Shown piece after piece: positions 43,304 through 53,981 of a stretch of DNA of 64,000 nt (the first letter of the stretch is position 1; each line of letters begins with the position of its first letter). The notes under the pieces were generated by a model that was given only the letters and a program-made list of their open reading frames with translations, was not told the origin of the DNA and did no database searches. Location of the stretch: assembly GCA_964536375.1 (NCBI GenBank), contig CAZHXF010000008.1, positions 9,151-73,150 of the forward strand, given 5' to 3'. The stretch comes from Desulfuromonas sp964536375. Its GTDB lineage: Bacteria > Desulfobacterota > Desulfuromonadia > Desulfuromonadales > Desulfuromonadaceae. The position numbers and the translations under genes were made by a program.

Positions 43304-45835
43304 TCATTCGACAACCTCACCTTTTTCATCAAAAATCGTAGTCACTTCAACTGGTCGCAGATGCCATATATCTTTATTGTACTCGGCCATAGTCCGATCA
43401 GTAGAGAAATAACCGCTGCGCGCACAATTAAGGATACTCATCCGCGTCCAACGCTGCTGATCCGTAAATGCGGCAGCCACAAGTTCCTGAGTCTGGACAT
43501 AACTACGAAAATCGGCAAGAGTCATCCATGGATCAAACACAGACTTAAGTGACGCAATTAGATTATCAAAAATACCCGCTTCAAACTGATTGAAATATCC
43601 GGATTCCAACAAATTCATCACCTGCTTCAGCTGCGGATCATTATTAATCAGTGCTACAGGATCATAGTGAGTTTTCATTTCTTCAACTTCGTCGGCACGC
43701 AAACCAAACAAGAAAAAGTTTTCTGCACCAACCGCCTCAAGAATTTCCACATTAGCACCATCAAAAGTCCCGATAGTAACCGCACCATTAAGCATAAACT
43801 TCATATTGCCGGTACCAGAAGCTTCTTTGCCCGCAGTAGATATTTGTTCAGACAGATCACTACCCGAGCAGATCACCTCCATGGCTGAAACATTGAAATT
43901 TGGCAGGAACACCAACTTTAGGCGCTCACCAATCGCGGGATCATTATTTATTACCTGAGCAACATTGTGAATAAGTTTAATGGTGGTCTTCGCCACCGCA
44001 TAGCCAGGAGCTGCCTTGCCTCCAATTATTACACAGCGATTTGTCCAACCTTGGGTAGAGCCAAACTTTATTTGCGCATAGAGGTTTATGATATGCAGCA
44101 CATTTAGCAACTGACGCTTATACTCGTGAATACGCTTTACCTGAACATCGAACAGTGAGGCTGGTGGTAAAATAATTCCGGTACGTTCCAGAACTAGCGC
44201 GGCAAGCCGTTTTTTATTATGCTGCCGCATTTCCAGCCACTTGGCAACAAAATCACCATCGTCAATCAACTGTTCCACGCGGCTCAATTGGCTAAGATCT
44301 GTGAGCCAACCATCTCCCAATCTGTCGCATAACAATTGGCGCAACTTTGGGTTCGCCACCCCCAACCAGCGCCGCGGGGTCACGCCATTGGTTTTATTAT
44401 TAAATTTTTCTGGCCACATGGCGTAAAAGTCACTGAACAACCCTTCCTTGAGTAGCCGCGAATGCAATGTTGCCACACCGTTAACAGAAAAGCTGCCGAC
44501 AATAGCCAGATGCGACATGCGGATATTCTGCTGTTCATCAATAATTGACATGCTCTTCCAGCGTGACTGATCGGTGGGCCAGCGCATGGAAACCTGCATC
44601 ATAAACCGGGCATTAATTTCGTAGATTATCTCCAACACCCGCGGCAATAAGCGCTTAAACAACACTATCGCCCAACACTCCAGAGCTTCTGGCAACAGGG
44701 TGTGATTGGTGTAAGCCATGGTATTACGCACAATCTGCCAAGCTGCGTCCCACTCCATCTGTTCTTCGTCGAGCAACAGGCGCATCAACTCGGCAACTGC
44801 CAAACTGGGATGGGTATCATTGAGTTGAAAAACATTGTTAGCAGCAAAAGAACTAAAATCGCTGCCGTGTCCCCTTTTCCAATGACCAAGAATATCCTGC
44901 AAACTGGCTGAAACCAGAAAATATTGCTGACGCAAGCGCAACTCTTTACCACTTTCGCTGCTATCGTTGGGATAGAGCACCATGGTTATATTCTCAGCCT
45001 CATTTTTCTCAGATACGGCCTCAAAATAGGAACCGGCATTGAACTCTGACAGGTTGAAAGCTTCTGCCGAAGCCGAGGACCACAGGCGCAAGGTATTAAC
45101 CGTCTGGTTGTGATAACCAGAGATCGGCACATCATAAGGGACAGCCAACACCTCTTCATCGTGTTCCCAATGAACAATCAAACGCCCGTCACCATGAGTA
45201 TCCTTATACATGCGGGTATAACCACCAAAACGCACCATGCACGTGTAATCCGGGCGGCGCACCTCCCACGGATATTCATCGAAGCCCAACCACTGATCGG
45301 GTTCTTCCACCTGATAACCATTTTGAATACGTTGACGAAACATGCCATATTTGTAGCGCAAACCGTAACCCATTACCGGCAACTGCATGGTGGCACAACT
45401 ATCCATAAAGCAAGCAGCCAGCCGGCCCAACCCTCCATTGCCTAACCCGGCATCACGCTCGGCATCCTCAATATCTTCTAAGGCTTTGCCCACCTCAAAC
45501 AGCGCCTTATTTACGCTATCATCCAGATCAAGGTTGAGCAGATTATTACTCAGCGAGCGCCCAATAAGAAATTCCATGGACAGATAATAAGCCCGCCTGG
45601 TGTCGGCCTGATAGTCAGCGAGCCAGGTCTGTTTCCAGTGAGCCATCAAACGATCACGCACTGTGTAGGTTAGGGCTTTAAACAGATAATAGCTGGGAGA
45701 GTCTAGGTGGCGACCAAAGGTGTTATACAGGTAATGGATAAAGCTGGTTTCGACACTTTCCACATCATTACCTAAACTGCGCAGGGCTTTGAGCATCACC
45801 GCAGCTGATTTATCATCCAAGGTCGGTATCGACAT
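43304..45835 (-). CDS. glgP: Glycogen/maltodextrin phosphorylase
   Basis: 843 aa from the ATG at 45835 (AAGGAG 6 nt upstream; a GTG precedes it). It shows GNGGLGRLAACFMDS, EPDQWLGF, NDTHPSLAVAELMRLL, KRIHEYKRQLLN and the pyridoxal-phosphate lysine in EASGTGNMKFMLNGAVTIGTFDGANVE (read in two parts). It releases glucose-1-phosphate from alpha-1,4-glucan ends. It is last in the glycogen unit, 10 bp after glgA. Confidence 0.96.
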   Translation of the reverse strand: MSIPTLDDKSAAVMLKALRSLGNDVESVETSFIHYLYNTFGRHLDSPSYYLFKALTYTVRDRLMAHWKQTWLADYQADTRRAYYLSMEFLIGRSLSNNLLNLDLDDSVNKALFEVGKALEDIEDAERDAGLGNGGLGRLAACFMDSCATMQLPVMGYGLRYKYGMFRQRIQNGYQVEEPDQWLGFDEYPWEVRRPDYTCMVRFGGYTRMYKDTHGDGRLIVHWEHDEEVLAVPYDVPISGYHNQTVNTLRLWSSASAEAFNLSEFNAGSYFEAVSEKNEAENITMVLYPNDSSESGKELRLRQQYFLVSASLQDILGHWKRGHGSDFSSFAANNVFQLNDTHPSLAVAELMRLLLDEEQMEWDAAWQIVRNTMAYTNHTLLPEALECWAIVLFKRLLPRVLEIIYEINARFMMQVSMRWPTDQSRWKSMSIIDEQQNIRMSHLAIVGSFSVNGVATLHSRLLKEGLFSDFYAMWPEKFNNKTNGVTPRRWLGVANPKLRQLLCDRLGDGWLTDLSQLSRVEQLIDDGDFVAKWLEMRQHNKKRLAALVLERTGIILPPASLFDVQVKRIHEYKRQLLNVLHIINLYAQIKFGSTQGWTNRCVIIGGKAAPGYAVAKTTIKLIHNVAQVINNDPAIGERLKLVFLPNFNVSAMEVICSGSDLSEQISTAGKEASGTGNMKFMLNGAVTIGTFDGANVEILEAVGAENFFLFGLRADEVEEMKTHYDPVALINNDPQLKQVMNLLESGYFNQFEAGIFDNLIASLKSVFDPWMTLADFRSYVQTQELVAAAFTDQQRWTRMSILNCARSGYFSTDRTMAEYNKDIWHLRPVEVTTIFDEKGEVVE

Positions 45836-45845
45836 CACGGTCTCC

Positions 45846-47342
45846 TTAATGGGTTACTCGGTGATAGAGCTCCAGATAGGTCTGAGCGCTGCGTTGCCAG
45901 GCAAAGTCCTGCAGCATGCCGTTTTTTTGCAGGGATTGCCAATTCCGGGGTTGACGATACACAGCTAAAGCGCGCAGCACCGTCAAGAACAAAGTGCGGG
46001 CATCCAAGCCATTAAAAACAAAACCGGTAGCGGTTCCAGCGGCAAGGGTTGCAGCATTGGTATCGACAACTGTATCCTTCAACCCCCCGGTACCATGCAC
46101 AATTGGTGGCGTACCATAGGCGAGGCTATACATCTGATTCAAGCCGCATGGTTCAAAGCGCGATGGCATGAGAAACATATCAGCTCCAGCCTCAATCATA
46201 TGTGCCAACTCCTCCGAATAACCAATAGTAACAAATACGCGTTGCGGGAAATCATGCGCTAATTCAGCAAATTGCTGTTCAAATTTAGCACTGCCAGAGC
46301 CAACTATGACAAAACAAGCATCAGTTTCCTCAACCAGTTTGGGAATAACCTGCACCATCAGGTCAACCCCTTTCTGTTCTACCATGCGCCCGATAAAGCC
46401 AATAAGTGGAGACGCAGAGATCGCACTTGAGCTATCCACGCCAAGATGTTGCAACAGCGCCTGTTTATTGCGCTTTTTCTGCGCCACGCGACCACCTTGC
46501 ACCGAATAATTAAACGGCAAATATTGATCAAACTGGGGACTCCACACCTGCGGATCAATACCATTCAATACTCCGAGCAACCGCCCTTGGATACGGCGCT
46601 GTTGCAGCACCGCATCCAAACCAAAACCATATTCGATAGTACATATCTCTGCAGCATAACTGGGACTTACTGTAGTTACATAATCGGCAAAAACAATACC
46701 CCCCTTCAGCATCGACATAGAGCCATAAAACTCCAGAGCACCCAAATGCCACCACTGCTGCGGCAGATTCAAACCCTCAAACAATGCGTAGGGGAAGTAG
46801 CCGCCATAAGAGAGATTATGGATGGTAAAAACTGTTTTCGGGCGCTGATCACGGCGCTCCAAACTTATCAGAGCTGGCACCAGACCGGTTTGCCAATCGT
46901 TACTGTGTACAACGTCCGGCTTCCAATCCAAGTCACACCTGTCCATAGCCACATCGGCAACAACTTGGGCAAACATCCCAAAGCGCTCACCGTTGTCGGG
47001 CCAGTCATCTCCTACCGCAGTTCGATAGGGATCTCCCGGGCGCGCAAACAAATCCTCGATGTCTACCAACAACAGCGAGCAGCCACTCAAGGCGGCAACT
47101 CCGGTGGTATCAGCCCTGAACAAACGCAGTTGGCGCTGACGCCCACAACCATTTACCTGTCTGGTACACACGAGTTCCAAATCACCGAGAATCTCCAGCG
47201 CCGCTGCATAAGCTGGCATAATCAGGGTCACATCCTGATGTAAAGATTTCAGTGCCGAGGTCAATCCCGCTGAAACATCAGCCAGACCACCCGTTTTAAT
47301 CAGTGGGTATATTTCCGAGCTAGCAAATAATATTTTCATCAT
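45846..47342 (-). CDS. glgA: Glycogen synthase (ADP-glucose, GT5)
   Basis: 498 aa from the ATG at 47342, which overlaps the glgB stop (ATGA). The next ATG, 3 nt on, is better spaced from AGGAG. The frame extends 17 codons upstream without support. The donor-binding KTGGLADV lies at about 15-23. Other GT5 segments are VHSNDWQTGLVPAL, GVLNGIDPQVWSP, GFIGRMVEQKGVDL and MPSRFEPCGLNQMYSLAYGT. It elongates alpha-1,4 glucan. Confidence 0.96.
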   Translation of the reverse strand: MMKILFASSEIYPLIKTGGLADVSAGLTSALKSLHQDVTLIMPAYAAALEILGDLELVCTRQVNGCGRQRQLRLFRADTTGVAALSGCSLLLVDIEDLFARPGDPYRTAVGDDWPDNGERFGMFAQVVADVAMDRCDLDWKPDVVHSNDWQTGLVPALISLERRDQRPKTVFTIHNLSYGGYFPYALFEGLNLPQQWWHLGALEFYGSMSMLKGGIVFADYVTTVSPSYAAEICTIEYGFGLDAVLQQRRIQGRLLGVLNGIDPQVWSPQFDQYLPFNYSVQGGRVAQKKRNKQALLQHLGVDSSSAISASPLIGFIGRMVEQKGVDLMVQVIPKLVEETDACFVIVGSGSAKFEQQFAELAHDFPQRVFVTIGYSEELAHMIEAGADMFLMPSRFEPCGLNQMYSLAYGTPPIVHGTGGLKDTVVDTNAATLAAGTATGFVFNGLDARTLFLTVLRALAVYRQPRNWQSLQKNGMLQDFAWQRSAQTYLELYHRVTH

Positions 47343-49525
47343 TTCTCCTGTAGACGTAATACCAGCACCGATAGCGGTGGCAACGTTATACAAGCACTGG
47401 CCGGGCGTCCCATCCAGCGATAATCTTCTCCATTTATCCAGCCAGCATTACCTACATTGCTACCCCCATAGGTGCCAGCATCGGAATTAAAAAGCTCACT
47501 ATACTTACCCGCGCACGGCAAGCCGATGCGATAATCAAGTCGCACCACTGGGGTAAAATTGAAGACGCAGATCAAGTGTTCTCCATCAGAGTGACGAATA
47601 AAACTCAGCACCGATTGCTGGCAATCGCGACAGTCTATCCACTCAAAACCAGATGCTTCAAAGTCATGACGATATAAAGCTGGCTGCTGACGATATAGCA
47701 TATTAAGATCACGCGCCATAAGCTGCACACCGCGATGGTTCTCCTGATCACACAATCCCCAGTCAAGTTGACTGCTCTCATCCCATTCACGCCACTGACC
47801 GAACTCCCCACCCATAAACAACAGTTTCTTGCCCGGATTAAGCATCTGGTAACTGAGCAGCAAACGTAGATTTGCCAGTTTCTGCCACACATCGCCCGGC
47901 ATCTTACTCACCAGCGACCCTTTGAGATGGACAACTTCATCGTGAGATAGCGGTAAAATAAAATTTTCGTAGTAGGCATACATCTGACCAAAGGTCAGCT
48001 GGTTTTGGTTATAAGCACGATATATTGGATCTTGAGCAAAATAATCCAGAGTGTCGTTCATCCACCCCATATTCCACTTCATGCTGAAACCCAAACCGCC
48101 CATCCACACCGGGCGCGATACCATAGACCACGAAGTCGACTCCTCAGCCATCAACACCGCACCAGGTGCCTGGGCATGGACTTCGGTATTTAACGTCTTG
48201 ATAAACTCGATAGCCTCTAAGTTTTCATTGCCCCCATGGACATTAGGTAACCACTCGCCATTGTTACGATCGTAGTCGAGATACAACATGGAGGCCACGG
48301 CATCGACACGCAAGCCGTCGACATGAAACTCGTGTACCCAATACAACGCATTGGCAATAAGAAAATTACGCACCTCGTTGCGCCCATAGTTGAAGATATA
48401 GGTACCCCACTCTTTATGCTCGCCCCGGCGTGGATCTTCATGTTCATACAGCGCCGTACCATCAAAGCGCGCTAGAGCAAACGCATCTTTGGGAAAATGG
48501 GCGGGTACCCAATCGAGATACACGCCAATCCCATGTGTGTGGCAATGATCAACAAAGTAACGAAAATCATCTGGCTCTCCAAAACGCCGGGTCGGTGCAA
48601 AATAAGCTGAAGTTTGATAGCCCCAGGATTCATCCAGCGGATGTTCGCTGATCGGCAATAAATTGAGGTGGGTGTAACCCATCCACAGGACATACTCAAC
48701 TAGACGATGAGCTATTTCCCGATAGTTCAAAAAGCGCCCATCATCACTGCGCTGCCATGAGCCTAAATGTACCTCGTACATAGATATTGGCTCATGTTGC
48801 CAATCAGAGCTACGCCGAGCAGCTAACCAGTCTGCATCCTGCCATTGATAATTGCTGGCATGAACTATAGACGCCGTGCGCGGCCGCATCTCCATAGCGC
48901 GCGCATAGGGATCTGCTTTCAAAATACAGTCACCGTTTAGGGTGCGCAACTCAAACTTATAACGATCATTAGACTGCAAACCAGGGATAAACAGCTCCCA
49001 CACCCCACAGCGCCCCCGCGAACGCATGGGATGACGCAAACCATGCCAGCCATTGAAATTGCCAACCACCGATACTCGCGCCGCAGAAGGCGCCCACACG
49101 GCAAATTGCACCCCGGAAACACCATCTATCTCACAAACGCGCGCCCCCAGAACGTTATACAAATTCCAGTGCCGCCCCTCGGACAACAGGTGCATATCCA
49201 GCGCACCGACCTGGGGCAAAAAGGTATAGGGTGACACCACTCGGGACACTTGACCGGTGGTCTCCGTCCACTCCACCCAGTAGTGCTGCGGCAGGTTGTT
49301 TTTTTGCTCGGCATTTAGAAAAGCATGGAACATACCACTAGAGTCAAGCTGCTGCAGCTCAATACCACCTTCAAGCATAGCACTGACAGCATTCGGCAAC
49401 CATGCGCGTACCACCCAGTGATCGTCGAGCTCATGGCAGCCTAGCACCACGAATGGATCATGGTGACAGCCCCATTGCAGACATTTCAAATCATAATCCT
49501 CTGCAGTCAAAGACGAAGCAGGCAT
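47339..49525 (-). CDS. glgB: 1,4-alpha-glucan branching enzyme (GH13)
   Basis: 728 aa, full length for GlgB. An N-terminal CBM48 region (about 120-220; GVQFAVWAPSAARVSVVGNFN) precedes the GH13 barrel. The catalytic aspartate is in DGLRVDAVASMLY, the glutamate in LMAEEST, and the third acid in LSHDEVVHLK. It introduces alpha-1,6 branches. It abuts the malQ stop directly and overlaps glgA by 4 nt, which indicates tight translational coupling. Confidence 0.97.
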   Translation of the reverse strand: MPASSLTAEDYDLKCLQWGCHHDPFVVLGCHELDDHWVVRAWLPNAVSAMLEGGIELQQLDSSGMFHAFLNAEQKNNLPQHYWVEWTETTGQVSRVVSPYTFLPQVGALDMHLLSEGRHWNLYNVLGARVCEIDGVSGVQFAVWAPSAARVSVVGNFNGWHGLRHPMRSRGRCGVWELFIPGLQSNDRYKFELRTLNGDCILKADPYARAMEMRPRTASIVHASNYQWQDADWLAARRSSDWQHEPISMYEVHLGSWQRSDDGRFLNYREIAHRLVEYVLWMGYTHLNLLPISEHPLDESWGYQTSAYFAPTRRFGEPDDFRYFVDHCHTHGIGVYLDWVPAHFPKDAFALARFDGTALYEHEDPRRGEHKEWGTYIFNYGRNEVRNFLIANALYWVHEFHVDGLRVDAVASMLYLDYDRNNGEWLPNVHGGNENLEAIEFIKTLNTEVHAQAPGAVLMAEESTSWSMVSRPVWMGGLGFSMKWNMGWMNDTLDYFAQDPIYRAYNQNQLTFGQMYAYYENFILPLSHDEVVHLKGSLVSKMPGDVWQKLANLRLLLSYQMLNPGKKLLFMGGEFGQWREWDESSQLDWGLCDQENHRGVQLMARDLNMLYRQQPALYRHDFEASGFEWIDCRDCQQSVLSFIRHSDGEHLICVFNFTPVVRLDYRIGLPCAGKYSELFNSDAGTYGGSNVGNAGWINGEDYRWMGRPASACITLPPLSVLVLRLQEK

Positions 49526-50902
49526 TTATAAAGTACCCCCTGTGGAATAACGCTTGCTGCGCAGCAATCTGGTGCGAATTTGCTCAGACAACTGCGGTGA
49601 CACCTGCTGCCAGGCAAAACGCCAGTTCCAGTTGTCTTCCGTGGTACTTGGGGTATTAGTGCGGTGCTCAGCGCCTAAAGCCAGCCAATCCTGCATAGGA
49701 ATTATTGCCATCTGCGCCACAGATTGTAATGCGGCCTCAATTAACGGCCACGGCATCGAACCAACCCCTTCAGGCAGCTGCTGCAATACTAGTTGCTGCA
49801 GCCCAGGTTCCAAATCGGCAAACCAGCCACAGGTAGTATTGTTGTCGTGCGTGCCGGTGTACACTACTGAATTCTCAACCTGACTAATCAAACTATGCGG
49901 GTTATCTGCCGCTGGAGGAAAACCGAACTGCAACACCGACAAGCTCGGCAAGGCAAACTCTTCACGCAAGGCAACCACCTCGTCGTTAATAACACCTAAA
50001 TCTTCCGCCACGAATGGCATAGTGGGAAAATCCAGACTAAGTGCCTGCAATAACTGACGCCCCGGAGTCTCGACCCAAGTTCCATCAATCGCAGTTGGTG
50101 ATGTCGCCGGAATCTCCCATAGCGCCTGCAACCCGCGAAAATGGTCAATACGTACCAAGTCAACCTGACGCAAGGTACTGGCCGTCCGCCTGCGCCACCA
50201 AGCAAAATTATTCTGCTCCATCAATACCCAATTATAATGTGGATTGCCCCAGCGCTGGCCAGTTACAGAAAAATAATCTGGCGGCACTCCTGCTACAACC
50301 GTTGGCTGAAATTGCTCGTCCAGCTTGAATAAATGTGGCTGCGCCCAGACATCGGCACTATCGTAGGCTACTGCGATAGGCAGATCACCAAATAATATGA
50401 TGTTGCGCGCATGAGCCAGATGTTTTATCTGTTCCCAGCGTTTAAACAACAAGCATTGATCCCATTGCAACTGCCGGATTAGCGTTTGATTTTCATTAGC
50501 GAATTGCTGCAGCGCCTGCGGCTCACGGCAACGAAACTGCTGTGGCCAATCTGACCATTGTTGCTCGGCATGATATTCATGCAGAACAACAAATAACGCA
50601 TAGTCGTCCAGCCATTTAGCTTCAGATTGCTGAAATGAAGCGAATTCATCTTCGTTTATTGGGACAAAGGTCTGCTCAGCTGGCAGCAGTGCCGGATTCA
50701 AGGCGTGAGCAGAGTAGGCCTGATATGGAGAACGATCACGATGGGGCGCGCCCAGAGGCAACATTTGCCATACTGACAACCCCGCTACCACCATCCAGTC
50801 AAGAAAGCGCTCGACGTTATCATCCAAAACACCATTCGGTAATGAGGTGGGGTGCAACAACACTCCGGCACTACGGCTGGTCTTACGATGTATAGTATCC
50901 AC
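49526..50902 (-). CDS. malQ: 4-alpha-glucanotransferase (GH77, amylomaltase)
   Basis: 458 aa, slightly short for MalQ. The GH77 residues are visible: GVLLHPTSLPNG, SPYQAYSAHALNP, VRIDHFRGLQALWEIPA (nucleophile aspartate), FVAEDLGVI (acid/base glutamate) and YTGTHDNNTT. It transfers maltodextrin chains and complements GlgP in glycogen breakdown. The start is a GTG at 50902 with GAGGA 6 nt upstream. It stands 23 bp after the GH57 gene. Confidence 0.94.
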   Translation of the reverse strand: MDTIHRKTSRSAGVLLHPTSLPNGVLDDNVERFLDWMVVAGLSVWQMLPLGAPHRDRSPYQAYSAHALNPALLPAEQTFVPINEDEFASFQQSEAKWLDDYALFVVLHEYHAEQQWSDWPQQFRCREPQALQQFANENQTLIRQLQWDQCLLFKRWEQIKHLAHARNIILFGDLPIAVAYDSADVWAQPHLFKLDEQFQPTVVAGVPPDYFSVTGQRWGNPHYNWVLMEQNNFAWWRRRTASTLRQVDLVRIDHFRGLQALWEIPATSPTAIDGTWVETPGRQLLQALSLDFPTMPFVAEDLGVINDEVVALREEFALPSLSVLQFGFPPAADNPHSLISQVENSVVYTGTHDNNTTCGWFADLEPGLQQLVLQQLPEGVGSMPWPLIEAALQSVAQMAIIPMQDWLALGAEHRTNTPSTTEDNWNWRFAWQQVSPQLSEQIRTRLLRSKRYSTGGTL

Positions 50903-50925
50903 AGTTATTCCTCAAATATACCAGT

Positions 50926-52650
50926 TCAATTTCTAATCATCGCCCCAGCGTTCGCGTGCCCGTCACCACCACCATGCGACACCGGAATTTTAATATTTTG
51001 CGGTGGGACTTTCTCCAGCAATTTATACAGGCGCATAAGGTGGCGCCGGAACAGCTGGTCAAAATCTGCCACACTTTTGGAGGGGTTATTATCACCAAAC
51101 CACCAAAACCAGTCAGAACCTTCGCACACCGCCAACTGTTGTTCCACCTCGGCTTGGCGCTCTGGGGATAACAACCCAGAGTCGGCTACACGGTCATAAC
51201 AATTTTTCGCCTCTATCAACAGATCCCAGGCTCGGTTTTTATCTTTGTCACCAATCCAGGTAGAAAATGAACCGTACACCCAACTACCGGCACGTAGCTC
51301 TTTCAACTCAGCCACCGGAATCTGCTGTTTACTATCCAGTACCTCACTGAAAGTGGTCATCTCTAATAGGGGATGACTGGTTAAATTGCTATATAAGGCT
51401 TGGAGAAAATCAAAAGCATTGTTCGGGTAGTATTCCCAGGCATTCTCTCCGTCGAGAATGACCGTGACCACCTGGGTTCCGGCATCGTTTTCCAAATAAC
51501 CAGCTATATTCTCCAAGTTACGACAAAAATCATTGGCAGCATCTTGAGCATTCCAGTCTTTATATTGGAAACCAATCAAATCCGACAAGCCATCGTCGCG
51601 AAAAAATAATGTGCTCTTGTGCGGCGGATTAACGATTGGTTGATAAAGCATCTTCTTGTGCTCCATTTTTGACGCTGGAACTTTGGACGCTTCACACGAT
51701 CCACGCCAGACACCCTCTCCGGAAGCGGTCCATTCAAAGCCAAGCTGATCGATCAATTCCAGAGCAGCACTGCTGACTCCACCTTCCGACAACCACACAC
51801 CGCGCGGCGCTACGCCAAAATACTCCTTAAACACATCAAGACCATGGTTGAAATGCCACAGCGCACGTTCTTTGCCCTCGGGGTAATTGGGATAACTAGG
51901 CAGAGTTGCCTCAGGGTGGACATCACTCATCGCAGTAAAATCGAGGAGCAATGGAACTATAGGATGACCATATGGCGACATAGAAAGCTCAATTCTGCCT
52001 GATTCCATCAACGCACGATAGCGTGGAATTATACTCTCTACCGTTTCAGTCATCACCTCCATCAACAGAAGCTGATCAACACGGGTGAAATTATTTTTAC
52101 GCTGCATCAAGCGGGTGACACGGACATCCCCCTTCCGGACACTGGCGCCCAGCCAAGCCAGATGATACCACATCAACAGGTCGACAAAAAACTGATGATT
52201 CAGATAACTGACCCGTACCGTATCTAACTCACCTGCGGTATATTGTTCTAGGGCGATATCAACCAAAGCTCTAAACGGGGCATAATTGTTTATTGTTTGC
52301 GGGGCGTAGGCGCGCTGACACGCCATGATGATCTCAGCGCGTGATTCCGGTGCGGTTGGTATCGGCTTTTCACCTGAAACCAGATTAAGTAACGGATCAT
52401 GCATCAGTACGCCATCCTTGAGCCAGGCGCGCATCTGGCACCCGTAATCATCCAACTGTTCTAGCAACACCGGAGCGAAATTTACTACCACGCGCGCCGC
52501 CGGAAAAGATTCCAGATGCGCTGCCATGTCGGCATAATCCTTCATGGCATGCAAATAGACCCAAGGCAAGCGATAACAATTATCCAGACCATCGCGATAA
52601 TATGGTTGATGCATATGCCAACACAGAACAACTTTAATTTTTTTAGTCAT
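50926..52650 (-). CDS. GH57-family alpha-glucan hydrolase/transferase
   Basis: 574 aa. GH57 conserved regions are visible: region 1 HMHQPYY (about 12-18), region 2 YGHPIVPLL, region 3 GVWLSEGGVS with the presumed nucleophile Glu, and region 4 VTVILDGENAWEYYP with the presumed acid/base Asp. GH57 enzymes include alpha-amylases, amylopullulanases and branching enzymes; activity cannot be read from these motifs. No signal peptide is seen, so it acts in the cytoplasm. Placed between glgC and malQ, it most likely trims stored glycogen. Confidence 0.9.
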   Translation of the reverse strand: MTKKIKVVLCWHMHQPYYRDGLDNCYRLPWVYLHAMKDYADMAAHLESFPAARVVVNFAPVLLEQLDDYGCQMRAWLKDGVLMHDPLLNLVSGEKPIPTAPESRAEIIMACQRAYAPQTINNYAPFRALVDIALEQYTAGELDTVRVSYLNHQFFVDLLMWYHLAWLGASVRKGDVRVTRLMQRKNNFTRVDQLLLMEVMTETVESIIPRYRALMESGRIELSMSPYGHPIVPLLLDFTAMSDVHPEATLPSYPNYPEGKERALWHFNHGLDVFKEYFGVAPRGVWLSEGGVSSAALELIDQLGFEWTASGEGVWRGSCEASKVPASKMEHKKMLYQPIVNPPHKSTLFFRDDGLSDLIGFQYKDWNAQDAANDFCRNLENIAGYLENDAGTQVVTVILDGENAWEYYPNNAFDFLQALYSNLTSHPLLEMTTFSEVLDSKQQIPVAELKELRAGSWVYGSFSTWIGDKDKNRAWDLLIEAKNCYDRVADSGLLSPERQAEVEQQLAVCEGSDWFWWFGDNNPSKSVADFDQLFRRHLMRLYKLLEKVPPQNIKIPVSHGGGDGHANAGAMIRN

Positions 52651-52669
52651 GAATTACCTACCGTAAGAT

Positions 52670-53926
52670 TTAACGCACCACATGGAGTTGCTGTCCCAGC
52701 ATTTCCGGGGTCACCAAAACAATACCGTTGTCATCAACATAGAAACGTTTTCTATCCTCGACGATATCTTCACCAATAATAGTATTTGGTGGCAAAATAC
52801 ACGCCTTATCAAGCACGGCATTGCTAATACGACAATTACGACCAATCTCAACAAGCGGCAGCACCACACTGTCCTTTACGGAAGCATAACTATGTAAAAA
52901 ACAACCAGTGGAGATAACTGAGCGTTTAACACGTGCGCCAGATAGAATACAACCACCAGAGATCAGGGAGTCAATAGCCACTCCACGCCGACCTTCATCA
53001 TCAAAAGCAAATTTGGCCGGCGGCATCTGTGCCTGATAGGTCCATATGGGCCAATCGACATTATACATATTAAGCTCTGGCGTGATTGAACATAAATCCA
53101 TATTTGCCTTCCAGTACGATTCTACCGTACCAACATCGCGCCAATAACCAGGCTTGCCATCCTCATCAACAAATGGATAGGCCATGACATTGCTGTCTTT
53201 AATAATGGAAGGAATGATGTCTTTGCCAAAATCTTTTGTTGATGACGGGTTGTCCTGGTCCTCAATTAATTTATTAAACAAAAACTCTGGCGAAAAAATA
53301 TAGATACCCATTGATGCAAGTGCATGATCGGGTTTGCCTGGCATGGCCTCTGGATCAGCTGGTTTTTCAGTAAAACGGGTAATGCGCAAATTGGAATCTA
53401 CCGACAGCACGCCAAAACCTTTAGCCTCATCCCGCGGCACTTCGACACAACCAATGGTAACGTCAGCGCCAGATCTGGCATGAGTTTCGATCATATTACG
53501 ATAATCCATGGCATAGATATGATCACCACCCAAAATCAAAACATAGCGCGGCTTGTGCTGACGGATAATATCCAGATTCTGATACAGCGCGTTTGCCGTC
53601 CCCTGGTACCACTGATCACCAAGACGCTGCTGTGCCGGCAACAATTCAACAAACTCACCAATCTCATAGCGCATAAAGTTCCACGCCCGTTGCACGTGAC
53701 GAATAAGGGAGTGCGACTTGTACTGGGTCAAAATACCTATATGGCGAATATCTGAATTTACACAGTTAGATAAGACAAAGTCGATAATGCGATACTTGCC
53801 GCCAAAGGGCACCGACGGTTTCGCCCGCCATAGTGTCAATTCTTTTAAACGGTTCCCCGCACCACCAGCTAAAACAAGAGCCAGAGTGTTGTGCGTAAGA
53901 TCGGTAATGCTCGAGTAATTCTTCAT
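52670..53926 (-). CDS. glgC: Glucose-1-phosphate adenylyltransferase (ADP-glucose pyrophosphorylase)
   Basis: 418 aa from the ATG at 53926 (GGGAG 5 nt upstream); the frame starts 4 codons earlier. The nucleotide-binding loop is LALVLAGGAGNRLKELT. Substrate-site segments are AKPSVPFGGKYRIIDF, LGGDHIYAMDY, GMGIY-like ASMGIYIFSPEFL and YWRDVGTVESYW. The C-terminal left-handed beta-helix (ILSGARVKRSVI, CRISNAVLDKACILPP) is present. It commits glucose-1-phosphate to glycogen synthesis. The allosteric regulator cannot be read. Confidence 0.97.
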   Translation of the reverse strand: MKNYSSITDLTHNTLALVLAGGAGNRLKELTLWRAKPSVPFGGKYRIIDFVLSNCVNSDIRHIGILTQYKSHSLIRHVQRAWNFMRYEIGEFVELLPAQQRLGDQWYQGTANALYQNLDIIRQHKPRYVLILGGDHIYAMDYRNMIETHARSGADVTIGCVEVPRDEAKGFGVLSVDSNLRITRFTEKPADPEAMPGKPDHALASMGIYIFSPEFLFNKLIEDQDNPSSTKDFGKDIIPSIIKDSNVMAYPFVDEDGKPGYWRDVGTVESYWKANMDLCSITPELNMYNVDWPIWTYQAQMPPAKFAFDDEGRRGVAIDSLISGGCILSGARVKRSVISTGCFLHSYASVKDSVVLPLVEIGRNCRISNAVLDKACILPPNTIIGEDIVEDRKRFYVDDNGIVLVTPEMLGQQLHVVR

Positions 53927-53981
53927 ATTATCTCCCAAATATTATACCTGATAGAGACCACAACTGTAGACATACAGATCA

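Noticed and set aside
46446..47243. 265-codon plus-strand open frame opposite glgA
   Set aside because: Shadow of glycogen synthase; composition follows the real gene.
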